This document shows, piece by piece, positions 1 through 12,500 of a DNA stretch of 64,000 bases. Made by a program: the position numbers and the translations under genes. Source of the stretch: Warburgia ugandensis (taxonomy: Eukaryota > Streptophyta > Magnoliopsida > Canellales > Canellaceae); NCBI GenBank assembly GCA_035236585.1, contig CP141136.1, positions 30,526,949 to 30,590,948 of the forward strand, read 5' to 3'. Every line of letters starts with the position of its first letter. Position 1 is the stretch's first letter. A model generated the notes under the pieces. It had not been told where the DNA came from. It saw only the letters and a program-made list of their open reading frames with translations, and did no database searches.

Positions 1-363
1 AGACTGAAGTGCCAACATGTTAAATCTTAACACATGAAAAACTCAAATAAAAAATGTTTTTTGAAATTCGCAAACATATAAAACCTTCTTAAATCTTAAT
101 TAGCTCCAGAATTTCTGCACTTGTGTTAGACAATGCATATACAGGTATACATACAGTGTGTACTTCATATCAATAAAATAAGAACACATGTCGTTTCTTT
201 GGAAAACAAATGAAATTTATCCCATCATTTATTTGTTTATGGGCAGTCCACAGTTGGTTAAACTATTGAAATCTTCAGGATAAAGCTCAGATTTACATTT
301 CAGAAACCAACTAAAATTTTACATGGTTCTTAATATGATAGATGAGGTTGATAGTGTACTCAC

Positions 364-503
364 CGGGTGAAAACGGATGCATAGCTGGGACGAAACTCCA
401 TATATAACTCTAATGCACTGACCTTTAGAAATCTCCCAAACTCTGACAGTTTTATCCATTGATGATGAAGCGATGTACTGATTGTTGGACGAAAAATCAA
501 AAT
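364..503 (-). CDS. WD40 gene exon 6 (second WD40 repeat), last exon in window
   Basis: The acceptor TTTACAG|ATTTTG and donor CACCCG|GTGAGT bound 140 nt. They encode FDFSSNNQYIASSSMDKTV, RVWEISKGQCIRVIYG and SSQLCIRFHP. SMDKTVRVWE is a canonical WD40 D-strand with terminal Trp. The next exon is not found between 1 and 363, so the rest of the gene lies to the left. Confidence 0.9.
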
Positions 504-3500
504 CTGTAAATAAATTAGTACTTCAAAAGACAAAGGTGACTAGCAAACAGTTGAGCATAGAAAGAAGTTTGTCAACAAGTGCTGTTGAAAAAATTCTAGT
601 TTATAAGCTTCTGAAATATTTCATAATAGAGCAGAAAGAATCAGCACACATATACCTTTTGTTAAACAACCAGAACTTGTTTCTAGGCTGGTAGAAAGTA
701 CGCCATGCATATCATATTTCAAATGCTTGGTAATCAAGTAATTCCACAGGAATAAATTATGTTTAAAGAACTCACATAATATTAAGCCATAGCAATGTGA
801 ATATAGATGAAACGGAAGTAGGTAAGACTTTCTTGTTGTTACAGATGACTGGAAAAGTAGTACATAAATACAAAATGAGTAGATATCCATAAAATTGAAA
901 GCATTCTACCTTACAAAAATATATGGAATGCATACTTCTGAATTCGGTTACATGACTAGACAAGTCTATCACAATTATATGCCACATTATGAAAGTCCTT
1001 CAGTAGACCTCTACTTACTCACTTTAAACTGAAATTAAGATCATTATGTAAGTAGCTTTCATTAAAATTATATAGGATGGCTGTACAGCCAGCCATGCTC
1101 TGTGGGTCAAAGTGTTGGGCAGTTAAGGAGCAACATGTACATAGGATGAGTGTCGCTGAAATGCCGATGTCGAGATGGATGAGTGCCAAGACAACAAAGG
1201 ATAGAATTAGAAATAAAAACATTAGAGGAAACTTCGGAGTAGCAAAAATAGGTAACAAGATGAGGGAGATTAAACTTAGATGGTTTGGACATGTCCAATG
1301 GAGACTGAGAATGGCTCCGATTAGGAGTGAGATGATCCACATATAAGTTTCTAGAAGGGCAAGGGGGAAGGCCCAAAAGAACATGCATAGTGGTGAGAAA
1401 TTATTTAAAAACCTTGGGACTAAATGAAGCCATGAGTAGAGGGGAATGGAGGAACAAAATTCATGTGACCGACCCCCAATCAGGATAAGGTCTTGAAGAT
1501 GATGATGACATTCTATGCAATAACTCTCTACATTCTAACATCTGCAGACCCTCTACATCAAAGAAAAAGTGATCACTCCAAATGGCATAGGTTTAGGTGT
1601 TGGGAAGACAAGGGACCAGAACAAGGAACAACATAAAATTGTCTAGCTTCCCTTTCCAGATTGTTCTAATACACCATGTTCAGTCATTCACACGCATTAC
1701 CAATAATGTTTGGATGGATTCTATGAATGAATATGGAGTGGCAGCAATTACCTAAAAGCAATTAACTTGGAGGTTGAGAAACAAACATGAGTTAATTTGT
1801 TCCTTCACACACATCCATCCATCATTAAGGAACTCCAGAGCTAATATTGTTAAATTCACTTGCCATGTCATGGCTTTTAAACAACCGGAGTGCATATCAG
1901 CGCCGATGTGGTGTTTCAGGAGCAAGCATAAAACACAGGCTTTTGCAAGTATATGTGATGTACTGTCAAGAGTGTTTTTTTTTTCTTTTAATACATCTTT
2001 CAACATTACAAAAGTGTACTTTGATTATGAGAAGGGGACAGATCTCACCGATTAGTACAGTACCCTGGAGGCAATGCCTGAAGAGTTAAGCATTTATCAG
2101 CCTCTCAGGACTGACTTGGAGTTCCTAAGGAAACTAAGAAACAAGTTTCAAGTGGCCAAGTTTTTATCCGGTTTGTGTGCTAACTACAGCTCAGTAAGGG
2201 GCTAAATAGTGATCAGTGATGGTATACCATCAATGAATAATGTGTCATCTCACTTTCAACATGTTATTGCCCAAATCAGCCCACCTCATCATACATACTT
2301 TGAAGGAGCATTAACTATACCTTGCTATGGTTTTGATGGACATTGTTGTTGAGTCGTTGTCAAAATTCAGGGGAAGCACCCAGCAAGAATATGGTGCAGA
2401 CATTGTGGCTGCACTAATCGCAGCATTGACACCCATTGAATAAGCTTGAAACACCTAAATTGGCTAGTCAAATATTAGTGGCAGCTGAATATGATGATCT
2501 CCATTTCCCCAACTTCAGCCCTTTCTCAAAGTGGTAATACAATGCTATCTTTCATGAGAAGATCGTTAGTTAAGCAAGTTTAAGAAGTCTCTATCCAGCA
2601 GCCATCCACTTCTACAATTGCTACTGCCACTCTGTCACGGCCATCAGGTACCACAGCATTATTACTTGTTCTGAGTCACCAACAACTTAGTTAATGGATT
2701 TAGGTTCTACCCAAGCTTACAGATACTTCAACAATTCTTTCTTCTATCTATCTTTCAATAAACACCAGATACATAAAGGGCAGCCCGCACAAAGTTCCTG
2801 CATATGCAGGGTCCAGGGAAGGGGCAGACCACAAGGATCAATAGAGGCTGTTTCCATGCCTTGAACCCGTGACCTCAAGGTCACACAACGACAACTCTAC
2901 CGTTGCTCCAGATACATCAGGAGAAAAATACAACCCATACAATTGAAAGGAACTGCTATTCCCAAGCTTTTAGGCTTTTCAGCCAGGAGATGTCATCAAC
3001 AAGTCATAACTGCAACCTCCACTGAAGTCCAAATAAGCCCAGCTTTCTACATTGAGTAAAAGAAACACTTGAAGCATTGGAGGCTTGAATAATGGTATTA
3101 CCAATTGTGTGTTGCAATGCTTCTAGAAAGGCTTTGCATAACAATTTTACTAGTTCCATGAAGAGACACAAGACTTGAGAAAATATCTATTGGCTGACAT
3201 AAAAGTTATTATGCTATATTTTACCTCATCAGATTAAATTAAAGTATCATCTTTTTCACCTTTAGCTTCCCAATGAAATGAGAATCTAGATGAACCCTTT
3301 TATCTAAGATATTGGTCCTGTATGGCTTCTGTGACTCACTCCGCCAGAAAATAGCAATCATGATTTGAGTAAGTTTTTGTACTGGGAAAGGTTGTTCTCA
3401 TACAATAGAAGTTTTCTGACACAACAAAAAACACCCTCAGTAATCTATACCAATTTACTTGTCCCACCTAGCAGTACCTCATGGCTATTCCAATGTATCA

Positions 3501-6500
3501 ATGGTTACTTCAGCTATTCTGTCATCTCCAGACAAGGGTTCATTAGTCAGTTCCCTTAGCTATCCTTTTTAGTCTCTGATTAATCAGATGGTACATTTTC
3601 CAGGTAAAAATAGGGATAGAGGCCAGTTTAATTGCACGAAGAACGTGATATTGTCATCCGCTTTTGAGATCCATAGAATTCCCTTCTGATTTTGTGTGAC
3701 CATGTGGAGCAATAAACTCAATTGATTTTGTCTTTTGTTTCTATGAGCAATTTAACAGTTACTATAGCTTGACTGCCAAACATATTTGCGGTAGCAATGT
3801 GCCCACCAACAGTACTGAAATTAATTAACATCACTCCACACTGATATAGCCCATTAACCATGAAAAGATTGGGTTCACCAATAAATGTGTTAGGATCAAT
3901 GAACTGAACTTGTGCAACTAAATGAAAATGTAAAATCTAGCCAGTATAAGTGAGAACTGTCCAATACATTCAGAATAACACTATATTTCTAGGTATGAAC
4001 AACCATGACTTCATATTGACATTCTTTCACAATGACCAAATTATAGTTATAAATACTTATTACAGACCTTTAAATAAAATAGAACTTTACACAAAATAAA
4101 GGTGAAGAAGAACATAGTTTAGTACATTGATCTAAACACATACTTAGTACATTGATCTGAACACATACATTCTACAAAATAAAAACTTTGGGAAAAAGAA
4201 CATAGTTTAGTAACATGAATCCACATTTAAGGAAAAAGCAGTCTTTCGGATATATAGGCTACAAAAGTGCCGAGATTTGGTGTTCTCAACCAAAGATCAA
4301 GAAAATCCAAAGCTAGAAAACCTATTTGGTTATCAGAGACTCCAGATCTAGTGACAGTTTTTCATTTCTTAGTAAAGTCATCTTTTCACATATTGTGATC
4401 CAAGTGGGCATAGTGAAGTTGTTTGACTCTTCCAACACGTGACAGTTCATGAAGTGCCTAGAGCTAAAGATATTGAATGTACTCAACATGCGAAGATCAC
4501 AGTGATATCAAAAAGGAACTGCCAAAAAACCATCAAATCTGTAATATTAGATAGCTCTAGCTCACATTTGAGAAGTAATAATAGCAAACATGTAGCCTAC
4601 CACGAAAAAAAAGGCGCAAAAGAGCAGATATATGCAATAGATTTTACTTATACAATGTAGATGGTAAAAAAAATATGATACTTCTACAAAACTGCAGGTA
4701 ACAAACATCGAAATGGAGCAAAAATTTAACTCTACATCTTTTGAAATCAGAAAAACGAGCATATGGATATTGTATCCATTTACAATTAGACAAGAGACAA
4801 GTGTGCACATGTGTGTGATATAGGGCTTTCTCCATGTCTAGGTTTTTCACAGAAGTTAAACCCATGAATGGCTTTTTGACCAATCATTTCCATATGTGGG
4901 CCTTTAGGACCAAACTGCCATCATCTCCCTGAATCACTCCCTACTGTGAACTAAAACCCCAAAACTCCAATAAAACTCACCACAAAGCATCAAGTTGTCC
5001 TAAAAATGAAATCTTTAATATGGGTTTTCCTTAAATATACAAAAGAAAAATATCCATAATGTTTTTTCTTTTGGATTAACTCTGCCTATGTGCTTTTGGT
5101 TCTATATGGTTTTATGATCTCGCAGCTAGTCCCAAGCCTGGATAAAGGAGGGTTGCATTAGGTGCCAACTGGCATAAAATTATTTGGCAAATCCTTAACA
5201 TAAATCTAAAGCATAAGGCAGTTTCTCAGGCTAAGGTGTTCCCCATCAGTGACACTCTACATGGAACCCAAATGCATTGGAAAGTGGACAAGGTCTACTT
5301 GGGCATTCCCTTGTAAGCGACAAGCTGCATTGGATCCAAATGCAATGGAAAAAGGGCAAGGGCTGCTAAGATGTTCCCCCCTACAAGCAATGCACTGCAC
5401 TGGATCCTGGATACAGTGAAAAAAGTAGGTAGGATTCCTGCATCGTTCTAGATGTGCATGGATAAAGAGACTAACTTAGGAAAATAAGATTAGTATCACC
5501 ACATGGAATATAGGCACGTTGACAAGTAAGAGTATGGAGATAGTCCATACGATGAAACGTAGGAGAATCAACATAGCTTGTGTCCAAGAATCCAAGTGGA
5601 AAGGGACTAAAACTAGAGAAATTGATGGGTAAGCAATGGTACGTAGAAAAGGATAATAATAGAAATGGCATGGGGATGATGGTGGATAAAGAATTAAAGG
5701 ATAAAGTTGTAGATGTTAGAAGAACTAATAATAGAATTTTACTAATAAAAGAGCAAGAGGAAGGGTTTGGGTTTAAATGAAGCCATGACACTTAATAAAG
5801 GGGGATAGAGAAACAAGATTCATGTGACCAACCCCTAATTGAGATAAGGTCTTGAAGATGATGATGATGAAAACTTGTTCTAAGAGAAGATCATAAATGT
5901 TATTAGTGCATATACCCCATAGGTAAAGTTAGAAAATAGAATTAAGAGATAATTTTGGAAAGATATGAAGCGAGAAATGCAACAAATTCCCAACACAGAG
6001 GGGATATTTATAGGAGCAAACTTAAATGGTTGTGTAGGAAAAGAAAATGAAGGATAGGATATAGTAACTGGAGGGTATGGTATTGGAGAAAGAAATGAGA
6101 TGGGAAAAGCTATCCTTGATTTTGTTTTGGCATATAACCTAACTCTAGAAAACACATACTTTGAGAAAATGGACGAACGCTTATTAACCTTTAAAAGTTG
6201 ATAATATAAAAGTCAAATAGACTTTTTTCTACTTAAGATTACCAAGAGATCAATGTGTAAGGATTGTAAGGTAATACCCAGTGAGATTTTAACCATACAG
6301 CATAGGTTAATAGTTATGGATATTTACATTAAGAGATAGAAGAAAGGAAATCAACTTAACATCATTCACAAACAAGTTGATGGTAGAAGGAAAGTGGAAC
6401 AATGAAACAGAAGTAAACACCATGTAGACTAATATGGTCAAGTCTATTAAGAGAGTGGCAAAAGATATTCTAGGAGTATTTAAAGGTAAAAGGCAACCAG

Positions 6501-9500
6501 TAAAGGAAAATTGGCGGTGCAATGAAAAAGTGCAAAAAGTTATTAAAAAGAAACAGGTGTGTTTTAAAGCATGGAAGAGGACTAGAAGTAACGAAGACTT
6601 TAAGCAGTATAAAAATGCTAAAATGGTTACTAAGAGAGTAATGAGTAAGGTCAAGCTGACGTATGATGATCTCTATAATAGATTACTGTCAAGAGGAGGT
6701 GAGAAAGATATGTTCAAACTCGCAAAAATAAGAGAACAGAAAAGGACTTAGGCCACGTTAAATGCATTAAAAGTGATGACGAAAGGGTACTCATCAAAGA
6801 TGACATGATCAATCAAAGGTGGAAAAGTTACTTTTTGCTAAATGATAAATGTGCTGAGATTATAAATATTGAAAGAATAGTAAATCCAAATAACATTGGA
6901 CTATATAGACATGACTGTAGGATCAGGATACCTGAACTGAAAGAGGCTTTGAAAAAGATGAAATTAGAAAGGCCCTAAGGCGCAATGGTATACCAATAGA
7001 GCTTTGAAAGTATATGAGAGATACCAAAGTAGTTTGGCTAACAAAGTTGTTTAATAAGATTGATGAATTGAAGAAAATGCCAGAATAATGGAGAAAAAGC
7101 TCTACTTTACCAATTTACAAGAATAAAGGAAAAATACATAGTTGCACTAATTATCATGAAATCAAACTTATGAGCCATACCGTAAAACTTTGGGAAACAG
7201 TAATTGAGAAGAGACTACGACATATGATGTGTATCGGAAAACCAATTTAGTTTTGTACCTGGGAGGTCTACTATGAAAGTTATTTTCCTCAACAATTAAT
7301 AGAGAATTATAGGGAGAGAAGAAAGGACCCCCACATGATCTTTATTGGCTTAGAAAAAGCTTATCATAGGATACCTAGAGAGTTAACATGGTGGGTCTTG
7401 GGCAAGAAAGGTGTTTTGCAGGATACATTAACACAATTAAGGATACATATGAGGGATAGGTAACAAATGTTAGGACAGCTAGCGGAGAGACTAATGATTT
7501 CCCCATCACTATAGGATTGGACCAAGGATCAGTATTGAACCCGTACCTCTTCATGTTGGTTATGGATAAGTTGACAAAATATCTACACAAGGAGATTCCA
7601 TGGTGCATGTTATTGCAGATAATATAGTTTTGATTGATAAGACAAGGGAGGGGGTAAACACCAAGCTAAGGTTGTGAAGAGATGTTATAGAGTCTAAAGA
7701 ATTTAAAATTAACTGAACTAAGACAGGGTACATAGAATGCAATTTTAGCAAGGAGAGGAGTGGGAGGGAAGCACCAGTAAGAATGATAACCAAGAAGTAT
7801 CCTAAAAACACCACTTTTGATATTTGGGATCAATAATTCATGAAAGCAGAGAGAATGAGAGAGATGTTACCCAAAGAATTCAAGCGGGTTGGAACAAGTG
7901 TAGATGTGCTTTTGGAGTTTTGTGTGATTGGTGGGTGCCAATTGAATTGAAAGGAAAATTCTATAGGATGGCTGTAAGGCCGGCCACACTCTATGGATCA
8001 AGATGTTGGGCAATTAAGGAACAGTATATAAATAAGATGAGTGTAGTCAAAGTGTGGATGTTGAGATGGATGAGTGGCAAGACAAGGATAGAACTAAAAA
8101 TGAAAACATTAGAAGAAACTTTGAAGTAGCACCAATAGGTAACAAGATGAGAGAGGGTAGACTTAGATAGTTTGGACATGTCCAAAAGAGACCAAGAATG
8201 GCACCGGTTAGGAGTGAGTCGATCCAAGTCGAAGACTTTAAAATGGCAAGGGGAAGGCCCAAAAGGACGTTTACAAAAGTGGTGAGAAAAGATTTTAAAA
8301 CTTTCAAGATTTGTGTAGCAGACCCCTAATCAGGACAAGGCTTTGATAATGATGATGTTTTTCTTTTGGATTGTTTCTTTAGGTGATAGTAATGAAACAG
8401 CACAAGACGACTAAAGAGAGGGACTTTTGTCTTCTCCATGTTGCTAATTATGTTTCATTGCTATGACCCAAAGAAACAATAGCTATCATGAAAGAACTCA
8501 TCTTTCCCACCAATCCAAAAGAAAAACTTCATGGCTATTTTTCTTTTGACGATTTAAGATGAAACTCATACTAAAGAATCAGTTTTTAAGACAAACTGGA
8601 ACTTTATAGTGAGTTTTAATGACATTTTTTGAGTTTTAGTTGACAGTAGAGAGAAGGGGAACCTTAGTGCAATGATTGAGCTGTCGTCATGTGACATACG
8701 GTTCATGGGTTCAAGACACGGAAACAACCTCCTAAAAAAGAGCAAGGTAGGGGTACGTATTGTAGACCTTTTGTGGTCTGCCCCTTCCCCGGACCTTGCA
8801 GAGCTTCGTGCACTGGGCTGCCCAATTTATGGTAGAGAGAGGTCTCGGATGATGAGGGTATTTTGGTCCTAAAATAGGTTGACCCCCATTCTTGGGTTCA
8901 ACTTTTGTGAAAAGCCCGTATATGGAAAAAGTCCTATATTATATCAGATATGACTCTTATTAATAGTACACGCCCAAAGGGGTCCACTGAGTAGGTGCTG
9001 CCCTATTTTGAGACATGGCCATAGCTTTTTGGAGATCCAAGGCATCCATCATTTTCCGAATGGCTTAGATAGGTAATACCAAATTTTATGCTCACTGCAT
9101 AATCCTAGCCTATGCTGCATTGAGTTGGAAAATCACAAGCATTGGTTTTTTAACATGCAAAACCAAGTGGTAGAATCATCCAATTGCCGTGCTTCCTAGC
9201 CTGTTAACTAATTTTGGCAAGCTAAGCATGACGAATGGCTTGTATCACCCAGAAAACGTCCTAAGGAAGTGCATACTAAGTAGACTCCCTAGAGTATCTA
9301 CCATTACCAGGAATTAAATATGACATAAAAGCTTACTAATCAGAGTTTAACAATTATTAGAAGATTGCTTATAAATTGCATGACATAATTAGATCATTAA
9401 ACCTTAATTATGAAAATGTTCATTTAACATGAACTGCCAAGTATTCCATTAGAATCATGTTGCATCTCCCATAATGTTGGGTCCATATTCTATAAATAAT

Positions 9501-12500
9501 GCACATTATACAAATATTAATGTGATAGTTCTCCCCTAGAAAATGAGAAAAGATATGTTAAAGAGCAGCATATGAGAAAAGGAAAAAAGGATATATGTTA
9601 GTGAGATGTTCTTCTTTATATCTCAGTGTCAAGACTTGTATTGGCACTGACAAACAATCAATCCTTCCAATATCAGTTGAATCCCCCTGCACATGCTCTC
9701 TTATCTACTTTCCAGTTATTTGGCTTGAAAATATTCAAGAAACATTTAGAAAGGATGATGAAAACTCCATCTTGACTTCAGAAATGCCATGGATGGCAAT
9801 CAAGGAGAAAGCCAAAATGACCTCATCAAAGGGTATTAAATTAATTAGCATTTGGTTTCATGGTTTAGAATATCAAATGGAATATCTGGAACACCGGAAA
9901 ACAAAGTACTCACTGGAAGAAAGAAACCAAAAGAAATAACAGCCCAACCTGTAACATCTTTTGAATGCCCCCTTAACTGCTGTAGCACTGAAGGAGGCTG
10001 AGCCACAGTGCATACTGTCAGGCTCCCATCAGATGCACCATACGCAAGCAGGTCCGAACTCATGTGTCCAAATTTCAAAACCGTAACTGGTAATAATAAC
10101 TGATTAGCTTGTTTTCATGTGATAAATCAACCCATCGTTCTGATATGGCCTACCTAGGGAAGAAAATTTACACAGGATTCCATATTTGAAATCCATCAAG
10201 AAGATCACCTGAAGCTTTTGAACTGTCAAAGATGCAATGCATTCCTACGAAGGAATATGCATGCTCAACAAAGCGAAGCAAGCGATCTGCATCACCGATA
10301 CTTGAGCTGAAACTTGTACGGTGGGTGACAGCTGGGTTGGAGAGTAAATCCTGTTAACATGGTTACTAATTAGATCATATGGATGTAAATAAGGTAGTTT
10401 AGATAAAAACATAATCACATTCCAGTCAAGAGATCCTAGCAATGAATGATGTCCAGCAGCAACCATTTCATGCAATTCTGAAGAACAAACTACTGGAGAG
10501 ATGAACAAAGGAAGTTTTGTAAGCATGTCATACATACCCTGCTAGAAGTCCAGCTATCAACCTCAAACATAAAGGAAAGTGGACTAGGAGTTGAAGTCCA
10601 GCGCCCACTGATGCATCAACCAGTAAATTACCCTGATGTCAGAGTTATGGGAAAATAATAAATTGGCAAGACACGAAAAGAAGGAAACCAACAAAAATAC
10701 CATGTGATAGAAAAATGCAGGTCAAGATTATGTGATTCATATATCTAATAAGCACATAAAATCCTATTTCTGTAATGTAGAGCAGTAATACCAAGTCAAA
10801 AGCTGATATGATAAAATGCCACAGAATAACTTCTATAACATGCAGTGCAGTGTGCTCCCTTCACAAACCACAATTTTGCACACAAGTCATCCATGGATTT
10901 CTATTTAGTAGAATGTCAATCTGTCTCTAGCCAAAATCATGGATTTGTACGTCGTTCGAAGGAATCAAGGAACTTTCTACTGTAACTTGGTTTGCAGTAT
11001 AAAGGCATTCTTTGTTGATAGTTTCTCACAGAAATAGGCATGCATATAAGAATACTGGAAATCTAAAAGATTAGAACTAGAGATATCATGGAAGTCATCA
11101 ATAACCAAAGCTGTGAGATAAAAAACCCAAAGAACTCTTCTCCTATGCGATGTTGTTAGAGGAGTCACCTTCACCAACACAGCACCATTTATATCGTTCA
11201 CAAAAACTTAAGACTAATGACAAGTCCTCATTTCTGTTTTGTTTGTGTCCTTCAACCCCATCAGACCACAATAAGAAAGCACATTAGCCCCTCAATATTC
11301 CACCACCCTGAGCAGGCTCACATAGTTCTTTTCAAGATTATAGAATCTCTCTTCTTTCATTTTTCTTTTTTGGTAAACTATAGAATCTCAATTTCAATGA
11401 ATACCAATAGTGGGATAAACAACGCCCCATCCCCCACTCCACCATAACCAAACCACTGAAAGAAAATGTTTTTTGAACACGCAATAGATCCAGATTCCAT
11501 TACGCTGTGGACTAGAGAGAGAGAAAGTTTATTTGTAGATCTGCACATTCAGCTTCTTATGTAGGAACTGATTCAGTGGACCTTCAAAAGGGATCGAGAG
11601 AGTCATCAGCAACCTTGTTCAATGTGTTTCTCCTTTTACCATCTTTAGCAAGATTCACAATCATTCCTTTAGGCTAGCAAGTCAAAAGTTACATCCACAA
11701 CAGAATGGAAACATAGATCTCATGGCACAAATACCTTGTAGACTTTTCCTGATCATCAAAAGTTCACCAATTACTCTCATCAGAAACAGTCCAAATTATC
11801 ACAAAGAGAACCAACAACTGCTTTCTTGCCCAAGTTGGATACTTCTCAAACCTTCAAGAAGATCACTGAAAAGGCCAAGGAACACCCATGCGACCTTAAA
11901 TATAGCATGAATATATGTGTAGTGAGTGATCTAACTAACAGTGCAGGATAGGCCCACCAGGAAGCATATAATTCTATGCTTAATATCCAAAGTATTTGTC
12001 CTTTGATGATAGAAGTGCACCCAGAGCATTGAATCCTTGGAGGAATAGCCAGGAACCACATTCTCTCTGCTAACAACATAGCGCCTAACACAAGAAAGAT
12101 AAGAAGAAAAGAATGGACACAAACAATTACCTAGATTTCAGGACCACATTCTTTTATCTTCTTTTGGAAAGGGGAAAAATAACTTCCTTGAGGACATGAA
12201 AAAAGAGAAGTATGAAAGGACCTTTTGACTCTTGAAGATTTCTTCAAAAAATGCACCTCAAAACTACTGCCTTTCCCACCATCCAATCCCACAATGCTCA
12301 ACCACTAGCCTACAATGGTCAAGAAACACTAGGCAAAAATATGCAGGACATACCTGCATATACCCCAAAACCTAATTCTAGAACCCACACACTTCACCAA
12401 ATGAAGGTATTAAAAGAACTCTTTACTGTAGAAACCGATAGTCAAGCTCCAAAAATTCTACCTCTCATATAACTTCACTTTTGTTGGAAATGGTCCCATC

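Larger units (their letters stand above)
4819..8936. mobile_element. Long-arm inverted-repeat (foldback/MULE-like) DNA element, split by a LINE and a SINE
   Basis: The left arm 4819-5077 (starting TATAGGGCTTTCTCCATG) recurs, inverted and diverged, in the right arm ending at 8936 (AAAAAGTCCTATA). Shared phrases include TTCACAGAAGTT, TTTAGGACCAAA, CTACTGT.AACTAAAAC and CAAAAGAAAAAT. The inner part 8357-8412 pairs with 8447-8528. Without insertions the element would be about 650 bp. Long subterminal arms without a coding core suggest a non-autonomous MULE or foldback element. The outer target duplication could not be fixed, so the exact ends are approximate. Confidence 0.7.

Noticed and set aside
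7375-8307. Several minus-strand frames of 75-100 codons
   Set aside because: They are shadows of the plus-strand RTE LINE reverse transcriptase and C-terminal region.
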